DNA from: Cheiracanthium punctorium
Lineage: Eukaryota; Arthropoda; Arachnida; Araneae; Cheiracanthiidae
Assembly: GCA_038373885.1 (NCBI GenBank)
Contig: JAWZYV010000091.1
Span: 248,001-312,000 of the forward strand
DNA length: 64,000 nt
Reading direction: 5' to 3'
Part shown: one piece after another, positions 48,515 to 60,144 of the stretch
How the letters are laid out: every line of letters starts with the position of its first letter
How positions within the stretch are numbered: position 1 is the first letter of the stretch
Notes under the pieces: model-generated
Told to the model about the DNA's origin: nothing
Seen by the model: the letters and a program-made list of their open reading frames with translations, nothing else
Databases searched by the model: none
Translations under genes and position numbers: made by a program

Positions 48515-49688
48515 GGGCCCGATTCAAACGAAACAGAGTTCTATCGTTTTCCGTTGCGATTGCGGAAGTTTTCGACTGATTCCTATGTTTCCTATTCAAG
48601 TGAAACCTGTCTATCGCTTTTGGATCACGTGACACTGCGATCGGTGTTTTGCTATCGTTTTTTCAAAAACGATCGTTTTCGAGAACATGGCGGATCGATC
48701 GGCGGATGGTTGATAAGAAGATTACAACAACACCGAAGACTCGTTATTTAAAATTACGAAGCAATCTGTTGGAATTATCAGACAGGGAATTCTGCAAAAG
48801 ATTTAGGCCTGCGGAAAGCTGAATTTTCTCGCAGAACAGAATTTCTGTAGGGTTTATTTTCTGTCGGCCATTGAGTTCCACTCTAGCAGACACTACGATG
48901 CAAGCGCCATCTATAGTCCTTATTTTAAATCGTTTATTGCTCCATAAATTTGATATTTGAAACAGCGCGAAAAAATACATGAATAACGAATAATTTCTCG
49001 CTAAAATAAGCATCCTTGCAACCCTCCTAAACAAATGCAAATATTCATACCATTATATTAAGGATGTCTTTGATTGTTAATTATATATCAGAACATAAAA
49101 TATATAGTAATTCTACCCCTCCATTATAATTATAAACAGCTTCTCTGCTACAGAAAAATAAAATGTAGTAGGCAAACTAGAGAACAATTATTATTCGATA
49201 ATTCGAACAATTCGACATGATAATTATGACGAACAATACTATTATTAATAATTTTCTAAAAAAAAATCTTCATAAATTAAAAATGTATTTCCATGATTAT
49301 AAACATACAAAAAATATTAACCTAAACCAGTTAAAATTTTAAAACATTAACCTACAATACTGTTGGGGAAAAAAATTAAGACACAGCCTGTTGTCCGTTG
49401 CAGCTCAAACATAAATAAATAAACAGTTAGTCGTCGCCATTAAGTTAAAAGTTTTTTCCAGAGAAAGATGCGATTTTTTTATTGGTTAACAGCGACTTTC
49501 TACGTCACCGGAAGTTGCGTTTTCACTCTGTGGCGATAAAGTTTCGATCTAGCAAACCTGTAAGTTCGATCGCCTATTTTGTTTCACTTTGAATACACTT
49601 CTGCGATCGCTTGTAAAAGCGATCGAACTTCCAGAGAGAAAACGATCGTTTTGGAGACGACCGATCGCGTTTCGTTTGAATCGGGCCC
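48515..49688. mobile_element. Harbinger-type non-autonomous element, TAA duplication
   Basis: 1,174 bp. Terminal inverted repeats GGGCCCGATTCAAACGAAAC / GTTTCGTTTGAATCGGGCCC style, flanked by TAA on both sides (48512-48514, 49689-49691). A TWA target and GGGCC-like ends are characteristic of PIF/Harbinger elements. Subterminal regions are rich in CGATCG. No transposase or Myb-like frame found. Confidence 0.7.
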
Positions 49689-49718
49689 TAAGTTTTGGGT
49701 TCTTTGTTTCTTACGATC

Positions 49719-49944
49719 ATGAATTCGTCCAGTTTAAAAAGAAAGAAAACCCAAAGTGAAATGTTTTTATCTTTCTTCGAGAAAAAAAATTAAAGCCGAT
49801 GAGCGTGATCGTGCAGCATCAAAGACTGCTGATAGTATGGACGGGCTCGGACCCGGTGAAAAATCTGTTGCACCGAAATAAACCTTTGAGGGTGCTGAAT
49901 CTCAAGCTCATCCTCTTGATATTGGGCTCTACATTAACAAAGAG
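49719..49944 (+). pseudogene. N-terminal remnant of a hAT (ZMYM1-like) transposase
   Basis: ATG at 49719 starts MNSSSLKRKKTQSEMFLSFF, ending at a TAA after 24 codons. In a shifted frame it continues KADERDRAASKTADSMDGLG, GPGEKSVAPK, a TAA, then GAESQAHPLDIGLYINKE followed by a donor-like GTAAAC. This resembles the basic, low-complexity N-terminus and the following DIG-Y-I segment of ZMYM1/TTF-domain hAT transposases; the match is by eye. The frameshift and stops show it is dead. It lies inside the hAT-type insertion 47500-56023, which suits it, with a Harbinger-type MITE ending 30 bases before its ATG. Confidence 0.5.
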
Positions 49945-51155
49945 GTAAACTTAACTTGATTAAATTTCAAAATAACGTTACACAACGGAGGAGGTGGAAT
50001 CACACAGACGTGGTTCATAATTTATTATCAGTAAAAATGTTAATATAAAAAGATCTTTGAAATATAATCTAGCAGATGGTTGAAGTGTTTTTATTTATAA
50101 TTGGCCAAGAATTTTCTAAACATAGACAATCGTACTTGCATGTATACAAGATGTAATGATCCAACTTATAAAGATTATTTAAAACTATATCATAAGCTTA
50201 TTATTACTGGCAACTACAATGTAGTCAATGATAACAAATACATTAAATTACCTTTTTTTTGAATTCCAGTTTGTGTCAAATATTGTTACTTTTTAAACAC
50301 ATATTATGTTAAAATATACGAAGAGCTGTTTATTTATTTTATTAATTTCTTAGGTAATGGAGGATCGAGGTAATATAATAAATAAGGATTTTGAGACTTT
50401 ACACAATCGACTCACAAGATGAGATTCACACAATTTTTTTTATTTCCTTTTCTTCCATTGTTTTTTAAATAAATCATACATGATGAATCAATAAGTTCAT
50501 AATTAGCCTATTGAAAATTTTCTTCCTGTCAATTGAAGAATCAACTATTGCATTTATTTTTTTACAAAACTTGAAATAGTGAACGCATGTTTTGTAACTG
50601 CAGCAGATATATTAATAAGTAAAAGTTTTTTTTTAAATTAATTTCAGTTTTTTGAGTAAAAAAATTTTAAACATTAAAGTTTTAAAGAATTTCAATAGGA
50701 AAATTAAAATTGCGGGAATAATGTGATAAAATATTACTTTTACAAGAGATACCATTATTTAAATATTATCTTTAATTGTTGTCATGGAGAATAATTTTTA
50801 AATTTACAGTTATTCTTTTATTAATTCTATTTGAAAGTGCGATAGCTAGAATAAACTAGTTGAAAAACATACGACTACTTGTTTATTAGGAACCACAGAT
50901 TTCAAAACAGTCCCTGGTTTAAATCGCGTTTATCTCCCCCCCCCCCCCAAAAAAAAGAGCTTCATTTAGTACATTAATTTAAACGTTCGGTGTAATAAAT
51001 CTTACAAAATATGACTGTATAGTTAGGCAAGTCAGAGTGTCCAGGCTGAGTAATTTTTTATTTTTTACCAACTATGCGAAAAACAAATATTTCGCCAAGT
51101 ATCGAATACATATGGAGAGCTGCTCTTTTGGCTCTTGGCTTTTGACTCTTTGCGG

Positions 51156-52030
51156 CAGTGGCGGCTTGTGACCCGTTTCAGTGGTGGGACCCGAAAAAAA
51201 AAATAGTGCCAATTAAAATCGCGAAACTATATATACATATAGAACAACCTATCCCCACGTGCACACAGCGTAAGTATTTAAAATTTCTCAAATGACAAAT
51301 AATTATCGAATTTACTATACAACTTTTGCTATTTTTTACCTAGTTATGTTAAATTGAAAAGTTTACTTTATTACTAAACAAAAAGCCACATTTAAATATT
51401 TAATATTTATGTTCTTTATAGCTGCCTGTTCATAATTTTTAGATGATTTATTTATTTTAAAATAAATATCCACATATATAAAAAATACATTTATACATCG
51501 CTTTTCGTAAATCAAGAAAACAAAACAGAAAAATATCTGACTGCACTGCAAAAATACGATCACGCAAATAAAAAATGATTTCCTCCTAAGGGGAAAATTT
51601 CGCCAATAGCTACCGATTGCTGAAATTCCCCCGTACGGTCGTGTAGATCACCGTGCGAGAGCCCGAAGATCTGGGCCCAGAAGGCAGCGCCAAATAAGCC
51701 GTTTGGAAGCCAAGTTAATTCCGCATCAGTATGGCTTTTGTGCTCAATGCCAAATATGTCAACCCGGTGAACGGAGAAGAGACGCCCAATTCAGGACAAG
51801 CCAGCCCATGGCCCATGCATGGTTTAGATAGGGGGAAAATCGTATAACTATCGCTTTTTTAAGTGCGTTTTTTAATGGATAGTATTAAAATAGAGTAAAA
51901 CGCGTGTATTTTTTTAATGAAGGTAAATTACTGAAAGAACTGCCTTACATAATAGGATGATACTTTGATTTAGACGGTGCTTAGTCGGTGGGGCCAGGCC
52001 CCTCTGGCCCTTAATGACGAGCCTCCACTG
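51156..52030. mobile_element. hAT-type element, exact CTTTGCGG duplication
   Basis: 875 bp, ends CAGTGGCGGCTTGTGACCCG and, at the right, GACGAGCCTCCACTG. Flanked by exact CTTTGCGG (51148-51155, 52031-52038). The interior has a GC-rich segment (51590-51830) without an open frame. Non-autonomous. Confidence 0.8.
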
Positions 52031-53138
52031 CTTTGCGGCATATTGTGTGAATTTCCTAGAAAAAGTAGACTACATTTTTGAAATCAGGTTTAAGGTAAAC
52101 AATGTACCATAAACGTGGGAGAATTTCTCACAGGTGTACTGAGCCCGTTTAAAATATTTCAGCCACAGCTCCCCTACTTTCTACGTCCCTGAATAGACCT
52201 ACAATCTATATATGTGAGCTGATGTATAATTTTGTGAATTAATTTCTTCAATAATGAATTTCTTCAACTGACATGTTTCATGTTTGATGATAATTGTATA
52301 TAAATAATATTTTACAATTTCTATTTAATTAAAATTTGAACGGGATTTATTAATTTTTCTTTTCAGTATTATTCTTTGGCTATATTTTGTATAAGAGTAC
52401 ACGATATGCGGAGTTTTTGTGTATTTATTAGAGCTATGCTTTATTAAAAAGGTTTTTAAAAGAGGAGAGATATTTTTTAATGAATAGAATAAATATGTGT
52501 GAACATAGGACTAGAATTAGAACACCTGAATGTATTTTATTTAGTGTTAAGAAACAAAGAACTCCACCATCTCGAAAAGCGGTCGTTAACGATTAGAGGC
52601 TTACAGTTTTCCGTTAGTTCTTTCGTTTTTCTTATAAGAATGTATAAAAGCTTATAACTAGCAATTTTATTACAATAATACATTTTTATAATGGCAAATG
52701 TTATTTGATTGATTTGCATTACACCGAACAATTGAAATTTCTGCAAGACAAAAGTCTAACAACTAACGTTAAATTTATGCAAAAGTGTCGGAGGGGGGGG
52801 GGTATCAATCCCTATATCCCCCTGGCTATACGCTGGCTTGCCAAAAGGGGGAGACAGTGGCGGATTTCCCAATAGGCGCATGAGGCGCGTGCCTCCGGCC
52901 TCATATTTCTAAGGGGCCTCCAAATTCGGTTTTCAGAAAGAAAAAAACTATATGTAAATATCTGTTCAAGAGACATTGTTCATAGTTTCAGGATTGCTTC
53001 TAGAGTAGAAAGCGCTTTTGAACAATCTTTTCTTTGGTGACTCCCTTTCCTCTTCACAGCATTGGACCATAATCTAAACTAATACTTTAATACGAATACT
53101 TTTAGTTTATAAGTAATTGATGCTTCAATTCCGTATTT

Positions 53139-53554
53139 CACTGTAAAAATATCCAGGAACGTTCCTTGGAAATAAGGATAAGTTAGACTTACAAATACTA
53201 TACAGAAAGTATACATTTCCCTTTGAAAACTTTACTGTTTCGTTCAACCCGTCACTTAACCGAATAGGGGTCTCACGACCTTAAAAAACAGGCAGTTCAC
53301 TTAAAAATGACTAGAATTGTAAAAAAAAAAAATTCCAGTAGTGTTTCTTGAAAATAATAGGCAGCTGAGGTGCCCTAAATTCCAAGGTAAGTTGCACGAA
53401 AATACCAAGAACTTTACTGAACAATATGCAATTCAGTGGATCTTTCCTGAGCTGTTCAATAAAGTTCCTGGTATTTTCATGCAACATTCCTTGGAATTTT
53501 AGGGCCCTCAACTGTCTATTTTTTCAAGAAAAATTCCTAGATTTTTTTGCATTG
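53139..53554. mobile_element. Foldback MITE, CACTGTAAAAAT ends
   Basis: 416 bp. Ends CACTGTAAAAATATCCAGGAA and the mirrored CAATGCAAAAAAATCTAGG. An inner inverted pair, GGAATTTTAGGGCC-like at about 53365 and 53495, makes a strong foldback. Ends resemble those of 6048-6258. Confidence 0.55.
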
Positions 53555-53604
53555 TTTTAATTTGCTCACTATATTTTATCTCAAAAAATACAGGTGCAGA
53601 GGGA

Positions 53605-53880
53605 CCCTATGCCTTTTTCCCTATCCGGAATCAATTAGTTGTGTTGGGGAATTACGGCCAATTATCTACAAGTGAGATCTATGCCGATGGGTGTGGGTGC
53701 TCCCCTTGGGGGTCTTTCTAAGGGATTCTAACCCCTATTTACGCTAAGTTTTGGAGGAAACCACGGAAAATTCCTAACGGTTAGGTTGGCGGACGCTACC
53801 TGGTTTTGAACCAGGCACCTTCCGTCTCCCAGTTCAGAGTGCTATGCGCTCAGCCACTGGTTGGGCCGCACTGAATCAGA
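53605..53880 (-). mobile_element. tRNA-derived SINE, second family with the shared central block
   Basis: On the minus strand: A-box-like TGGCTGAGCGCATAG (53856-53842) and B-box-like GGTTCAAAACCA (53812-53801). The body has GTGGTTTCCTCCAAA, GGGGTTAGAATCCCTTAGAA and AGACCCCCAAGG, the same order as in the SINE at 11825-12046. The remaining body and the 3' tail (ATCGGCATAGATCTCACTTG, TGGCCGTAATTCCCC) differ from that family. Confidence 0.7.
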
Positions 53881-56023
53881 TTGCGGCTCAGTAGCTGGTA
53901 TTGCAGTAGGACATTCAAATACACCTGCTTTATAGATTGCCGCCCCTCCTCCCCAAATCAAAAAGTGTACAGTCTGATAAGAATATTTCTCATTTTAAAA
54001 GAGAAAAGCCTGAACCGCTTTATTCTACAGCTTGAGATTGAAAAATTTGTCAAAAATTAAATATTTTATATTTTTCAGCCGTTCTTCATTTAAATGATTT
54101 AGGAAAGGGCACTCTGTATTCAGTGAAATTTTCAAATATATCTAGAATATATAATTGTTGTTGGTTGTCACGATGTAAAAGAAATTGGAAACAATAATTT
54201 ATCTTCTTTCGAAAAATCACTAAAAATTAAAAATTTAAGCTAGAGATAACCGATTTTATCTTTTTTTGGAATCGAAACTTTCCGAGTATGCAATAATAAA
54301 AAATTGCCGACCAATAATTAAAAAGATATGAGCTGATACATGTGCGATAACACTTTTTTGGGGGGGATTGGGGGAAGATATTTGATAGTTAAAAAAAAGT
54401 ATTGAAAAATTAAAGAAAGCAATTTCACATGCGTGCAAAGTTTCAGCTCGATCGGATGATAGTGGGTTAAAATTCATAGACAAATTTTGAACTGGAATGT
54501 CATACACAGTTAATTAAAAACTTAAAAAAACAAATGATGATTAATTTAATTTTTTGTTTTCAACAAAAAAAATATTTATGATAACTATATTATAAATACG
54601 GCATGTATTTTATAGTCGCAGATGAAAATGCTAAACATTAATAATAAACCTAGGACCAAAGCTTAGAGCATACCCATTTACCCATTATAAAGTGGAATTT
54701 ATTTTTAAGTCAATAATATTTTTTGTACTTTAACTACTTAAAGTATTGTTTTTTTTTAATTTCTCTTGTAGTTTCTTTCATTCTATTTAAAATATAGAAT
54801 AATGTGTGTGTGTATATTATTCATACCTAATTACTCATTATTAATAGTCCTAAACTTATTGACTGATTTTGAATAAACACAAAAATTAGACTAAACCGAA
54901 AGTTTACTTTTACTATTAAACTGCTTAGTTTTGCAGTTCCAAACGTGAAATTTGTGAATATATTTAAATATTTATAAATATATGTTCTTGAAGTAATGTT
55001 AAATTTTTGGTTCATTTTATCCAAGTAAAGAATTCTTCTGAACTTTGAGATGTCAAAGTCATGTTTCTAATCAAGTTTCCCTTGTTTTGACCTTCAAAAG
55101 TACCTGTTAAGTAGTCAAAATTTTCATGACTGAAACAAGACATATGCCAGTGGTCCACAAAAAGTAATTCGACGTAATTAAGTAACAGTGAAAAGTAATC
55201 AATATAAAACTGCAGTTGCTGGGTTATACTTAGAGGTATGCTGATGTTTATTTAGTGTTAATCATGAAAAGTGAAACGTAGTACAAAAATTATTGAGATA
55301 AAAAATGTTTTTTAAGATGAACAAATCTATAAACATAAAAATTATTTTAAAATTTTAATACTCCTTTTGTAGCAGGCACTGAGTATATCGGACGGACACT
55401 TGGTGCACGTGCCCTGGGCGGGCACACATGGAGAAATAAGCCAAAAAATTGAGTTTAACACGATATACAGGGGCACAAAAATTGAACCAGCTAAAGGACA
55501 CAAAATCTGAAAAGTGCCCTGGGCACAAAAATGTTATAGTGAAAGTCAGGCCCTGGTTTTTAGACATAAACTAGATATAAAAGGAATCAAAACATTTTAA
55601 AATAATTAGTAATAATGTAAAGGAGTTAGTGATTTTTCTTTTTTTTTTTTTTTTTTTTTTTTTTGAGGAGGGGGGCCTCAAAATTGAGTTGTGCCTTGGG
55701 CCTCTCAAGAGCAAAATCCGCCACGGGGGGAGAATATAGGTATTCCCACTGATTCTGCGCTTTCTGGGGGCCTGAGGGTAAAATTTCAAATGTTTTCTGT
55801 AAAGGTAAAATTCGTGAAACATTTCTTCCGGGGAGGGGATGAGTGCTGAGTGCCTGTCTGAGACGACCAGTCCCCCCCCCCCCCTACAAAAACTTATATG
55901 GGTGTCATTTACAGGGGCCCTGTGAACAGCAACATGATCATTTTAGGGGGGGGAGTCTGATCTCCCCCCCGTGTCCGAGTAATTTGGACCCCCCCCTAAA
56001 AAAAATTTCTGGCTGCGCTACTG

Positions 56024-56230
56024 ACTAGATGTTATAACAGTCCCAGATATAAAATTTCAACAATCTACGACTAATAGTTTTTTGCAATATGCGAGTTATA
56101 TACATATATATGTTCATAAGTCGCCAATTTTGGCGACTTTTGGCGAAATTTTCGAGGGACGCACGTGACCGTCGTCGTACCATTACCTAACTATATGGTA
56201 GGATGGTATTGTGATCGAAATGGATAAATG
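56024..56230 (+). mobile_element. ACTTCC-type complex repeat, copy 3, right part
   Basis: Resumes with ACTAGATGTTATAACAGTC, CAACAATCTACGACTAATAG, then CGCCAATTTTGGCGACTTTT and GCACGTGACCGTCGTCGTAC, matching copy 1 at 16405-16600. It stops near 56230, so the rest of this copy, including the palindromic end, is missing. Confidence 0.68.
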
Positions 56231-57268
56231 TGCGCCAGAGCAGGACAAAAAATAATTGCAGACCTTTTAAATTTGTCTACTTACTAAATAGCGGATCTTG
56301 ACCTGCCCCCTTCCCACCTGTAAAAACCCGCTGCTGCTACTGACTATAACTAAGTAAATTTGATTAATTAATTATGATTTTACTGCAATACGTTTCTATA
56401 ATGTAAAAACTGCATTATGTTGAAACATCGTTATAACTATTATTGATTTTTATTGGGATGGCAACGTTACTCAAAAAATATTCTTATGAAGTCTCATTTT
56501 GCCGATGGCAACTAGCTGTAAAATTTTATACTCTCTCATAAGTTTTGAAGATTTCCGTTGAGAAATAAGAGTTGAATTAAAAAACTCGGTAGTTCGAGCC
56601 TCGTCAGGGGAGACCCCCGAAATTTTTTAGTTTCATTATTGCCATATTAAAATGATATTAATTTACTATTTCATTTTATCTCTCATCTTTCGTGAATTTC
56701 GCTTGGTAAACCTTTGTTGAATTTTTTATGATTGTAACTTATTTATAGAAAAACGCATGTGATGCATATTCTACAACTTACGAAATATTGTAAAAATAGA
56801 TTAAAGCTGTTGCTAACTAATAGTATTTAAATATATGTAAAAAATACATGTGATGCATATTCCACAGCTTACGAAATATTGTAACAATACATTAAAGCTG
56901 CTGTGAACTAATAGTATTTAAATATAAATGCAACATTACGGAGCTTATAGAAATCGGTGGTTTACGCAACACATACTAACATTTTATTTTATCTACACAT
57001 TGTTGCCATATTCTCATATAACATTTACAAAGGTCAGGAAGTTGATTTGACTACTTGATATCCATGAATTCAACAGTTTTTTAGCGGCCCTGGGCAATTG
57101 CCCAGTTTTCCACCCCCTAAGCACGGTTCTGCAGCAGGGTATGGATTCCGAGATACGGGGGCTCAAAAGAGGACACCACACCAGTAGACTTAGCACCACA
57201 CCAGTAGTAGTAGAAAGAGAAGTCGGTAAAGCAGCTGATATCGAGTACTGCATTTGAAGAGTCAGTCC
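56231..57268. other. Intergenic with short direct repeats
   Basis: An approximately 100-base direct repeat (GTGATGCATATTC-ACA, ACGAAATATTGTAA-AAT, TATTTAAATATA) occurs at about 56760 and 56850. At 57060-57220 a GC-richer transposon fragment includes GGGCAATTGCCC and AGCACCACACCAGTAG twice. No gene recognised. Confidence 0.45.
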
Positions 57269-57625
57269 AGAATGTTCTGTAGTATCTTATTTTAGAATAT
57301 TTCTATACTAGGAAGTCGGCGAAGCAGCTAGGAATACAGTTTTAAAAAATAATTGAAGAATTTTTGAGAATATTATAGAATATTTTACAATATTCGAGAA
57401 TGTTCTATAATCAGGGGCGTAGCCAGAAAATTTTCATGGGGGGGGGTTACGACTACTACAACTCATATATATGTATACGCGTTTGTCATAATGTAGTGAA
57501 GTATATACATTTTGTATGGCAAAAAATTCCTCATGGGGGGGGTTATGACCCCCATAACCCCTCCCCCTTGGCTACGCCCTTGTTATAATGTACCAGAAGG
57601 TTCTGGATCTTCGAAGTCGAAAGAA
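57269..57625. promoter_or_regulatory. Cluster of heat-shock-element-like motifs, split by a MITE
   Basis: GAATGTTC at 57270-57277, a full TTCGAGAATGTTC trimer (TTCnnGAAnnTTC) at 57393-57405, and GAAGGTTC at 57596-57603 followed by further GAA/TTC units to 57625. Heat-shock factor binds alternating nGAAn repeats. The trimer is separated from the third site by the hAT-type MITE at 57412-57582. No downstream heat-shock gene is visible, so this may be coincidence in AT-rich DNA. Confidence 0.25.
57412..57582. mobile_element. hAT-type MITE (CAGGGGCGTAGCC family)
   Basis: About 171 bp, ends CAGGGGCGTAGCCAGAAA and TTGGCTACGCCCTTG. Flanks CTATAAT and TTATAAT suggest a decayed duplication. The interior is nearly the same as 47228-47394 (TAATGTAGTGAAG, ATACATTTTGTATGGCAAAA, CATGGGGGGGGTTATGACCC). 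Confidence 0.75.
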
Positions 57626-57630
57626 CAAAG

Positions 57631-57771
57631 ATGTGTGGTGTTGTTGATTGTGACCTCCTTTTTCCTAGAAAAGTACCCTTTCATGATATTATTCAGCAGT
57701 TTGCCATGACTAAGGCTAGAAAAGATTTATTAATAAAAAACAAGTGTTTTTTAAGACTCTTGAGTAAATAA
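57631..57771 (+). CDS. Small unidentified open frame, 46 residues
   Basis: ATG at 57631 to TAA at 57769-57771, starting MCGVVDCDLLFPRKVPF and continuing HDIIQQFAMTKARKDLLIKN. It reads more protein-like than most short frames here and directly follows the heat-shock-like motifs. I recognise no family, and no splice or poly(A) support was found close by. Confidence 0.2.
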   Translation: MCGVVDCDLLFPRKVPFHDIIQQFAMTKARKDLLIKNKCFLRLLSK

Positions 57772-58509
57772 TGAAAACAAGGTCATTAGCAAGGGGAAGA
57801 CTACGGCTCCGCCAAATTTAGAATTTTCGTTAAACAAGTGATAAAAGCCGAAACTTTCGGTAAGAAATTCTTAATTTTTGCTTTTTAAAAATGGAACTAT
57901 CAATAACAATATTCAGAGTGAAAACTGTACAACAAAACAGGGATATATTTTAAAGCATGAAGTTTTATAAAATTGTAATATTTTATTTACTAATCATTTA
58001 AATTTGTAATTATAAATTTTTAGTTAATATTAAGTTTCAAATTTATTTAAAAATAAATTTTGCTCTCTGTGCATCTGTACAATAATATACTTGTCAAGCT
58101 TTATAGAATTTTTTAATCATTATTTAATATTACTTATTAGTTCAAACGGATAGATATTGATTTTTGAAAATGCTTCTTTTAAATTTCTCTTTCTTTTTTA
58201 AATGAACAGACCGATAACGCGCACAATGCTTTGTCATTGAAGGATTGAAGACTTCTTTTGTTTTCTCCCACTGGTATAAACTGAACTTTAAAAATATAGT
58301 AACTAAGATAATTTTAAAGAAATTTACTTACTTACTAATTTTTAGTGTTTAAAATAACATGAATTGTAAATTGAGAATATTGGGAAAAAAAATTATTTTT
58401 TTCTTTTCGAACTCTGCTCCGCACGTTTAAAAATGTTCTGGCTTCTTGCGTGCACGTACATTAACTGAACTACAAAGTGATTATTCATAAGACATCATTG
58501 ATATAATGT
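57772..58509. other. Intergenic, nothing recognised
   Basis: AT-rich, no features seen. Confidence 0.5.
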
Positions 58510-58708
58510 ACCGTGTTTACTCGCGTAATAGTCTTTTTTTTTTTTTTTTTTTTGCCAATTTTTCATGGTAGAAGTCTAGGTGCGAGTGCGACAATTATGC
58601 GGGGAAAATCTGCATCATAAAATAGTGTAACTTGAAAGCTATTTTTTCTGCTTCAAAACGGGGGTGCGACTATTATGAGAGGCCGACTATTACGCGAGTA
58701 AACACGGT
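58510..58708. mobile_element. MITE with ACCGTGTTTACTCGCG ends
   Basis: 199 bp. Perfect inverted ends ACCGTGTTTACTCGCGTAAT / ATTACGCGAGTAAACACGGT, flanked by ATAATGT on both sides (58503-58509, 58709-58715), possibly 8 bp when the adjacent T is included. Includes a 20-base T run. Non-coding. Confidence 0.75.
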
Positions 58709-60144
58709 ATAATGTTCTATTTGATATAGAAATATTTATAAAAGTATGAGGCAAAATTATTTATAAATATAGACATTTACTTTTCATACACTTTTTCCCA
58801 GCGAAAGCTTTTGTCTGTTCGTTGGTAGTGCCATCTAGTGTCGTACCAAGTACTTATTTACTAATGATGTTATGGGAGCAAAAGTTTAAACATACAGAAC
58901 TGCATATGCTATTTATGCTATTTCTTTGGGGATGTGATCAGTGCCGGATTGAGACAGCGCGGGCCAGTAGCAAATGTTATCACGGGGCCCCATGTTCAGT
59001 AGCACACACACAAAGTTTTTTTTTTTTTTTCTTTTTTTAGGGGGAGGATTTCACCCTCACAGTAGTATATAGTAGTATAGATATATTAACTGAGAAAATA
59101 AATAGTGCTAATTATATTATAATTTTAGTGTTAATTATTTAGTAATGGGATTGCTAATGCTAATTAGATGTAAATAAAACTAAAACTTCCCACGTGTTAG
59201 ATCTGGGAGTGGTTTATCCCAACCCTTCCTCCCACTTGGGTGCGCAAATGTCTAGGTTTTGAGCGATAATAAAACACAACTTTTACGAACGTTTCTCGAT
59301 TTAATATGAGCAAATTTGAACTAACACAAGAAAAATCAAATTCTCCAAGTAAATTGGGGTGCGGAAAAATGCCCCTCACAGTATAAAGTTCCCTTTTTTT
59401 TGGGGGGGGGAGTGAAGGCGGGGGCTAAATAGATAGCGAGGGGTTCTTCTTCTGAAATATCCGAATACATCTACAGAATGGATGAAATCATTTTCATCAA
59501 AACAAATAGAGGAAAATCAATGGTAGTGCTGAAATGATTGGGGGGGCACGTATCTTCCTATGCTCCCCCCCCCCAATTTCGTACCAAAGTAAGTTAAACA
59601 ACAATTGGTTTAAAAATTTAAAACAAACAGCGTAACAATCTGTGTGTGTGTGTGTGGGGGGGGGGGGGGGTTCCTTCCTCCAAACTTCGTATCAAAATAT
59701 TTTTCTTTTTTTTAACATTTGTTTAACGGGTCATTTTAACTGTTCGTCTGTTTAATTATACCATTTAAAATGCGAAAAGGAACTCCAGTCTGTGTCTTGA
59801 CAAAATATTTTTTTTTTAAAGTTCACTGTCATGTCAAGGTTGCTTAATTCAAACAGGGTTGTTTTTTAAGCGCTTGGTTTAAACAATTTTTCTCATTCCC
59901 AATCTGCTGTACTGGTTTTAAATTATTTCTAAATATTAGGGTTTCCTTAAAATATGTATTTATTTATGTTTTATTTTTCAATGCAATACAAGATATTTTA
60001 TAAAAGTTTATCTTAAAAGTTTAATGAGTTTTGTAAAGTAGAGAAAGAGCTTTAGAAGATATAAATTTAATTAAAGCTTTAAAAAGAGTACTTTGACCTT
60101 TTGCATTATAGTATAAATACTTTTTACTAATTTCATGACAATTT
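58709..60144. other. Intergenic with G-rich and (TG)n low complexity
   Basis: CAGTGCCGGATTGAGACAGC at about 58939 looks like a hAT left end, but no right end was found. G/C homopolymer runs occur at 59400, 59540-59575 and 59655-59670, with a (TG)n tract from 59641. No gene recognised. Confidence 0.4.

Larger units (their letters stand above)
52855..55725. mobile_element. hAT-type element, exact GGGGGAGA duplication
   Basis: 2,871 bp, left end CAGTGGCGGATTTCCC and right end GCAAAATCCGCCACG (a T lost from CACTG), flanked by exact GGGGGAGA (52847-52854, 55726-55733). Subterminal GCGTGCCTCCGGCCTC and TTGTGCCTTGGGCCTC are also mirrored. It contains a MITE (53139-53554), a SINE (53605-53880) and, near 55360-55555, a fragment whose inverted end reads CAGGGCCTGACTTTCACTAT. 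No transposase seen. Confidence 0.75.
47500..56023. mobile_element. Large hAT-type insertion splitting ACTTCC copy 3
   Basis: 8,524 bp. The left end is CAGTGGCGCAGCGAAGG and the right end, read inverted, CAGTAGCGCAGCC. It is flanked by the exact octamer ACTAGATG (47492-47499, 56024-56031), whose central CTAG fits the hAT target preference. The outside sequences join into the continuous order seen in copy 1. Contents: an inverted-repeat MITE (47842-48141), a Harbinger-type MITE (48515-49688), an N-terminal transposase remnant (49719-49944) and two further hAT insertions (51156-52030, 52855-55725). Much of its length is therefore secondary. Stretches 49945-51150 and 52040-52850 show nothing recognisable. 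Confidence 0.72.

Noticed and set aside
53605..53880. Possible genuine tRNA gene on the minus strand
   Set aside because: A- and B-box-like motifs are present, but a cloverleaf acceptor stem does not close and a SINE body follows.
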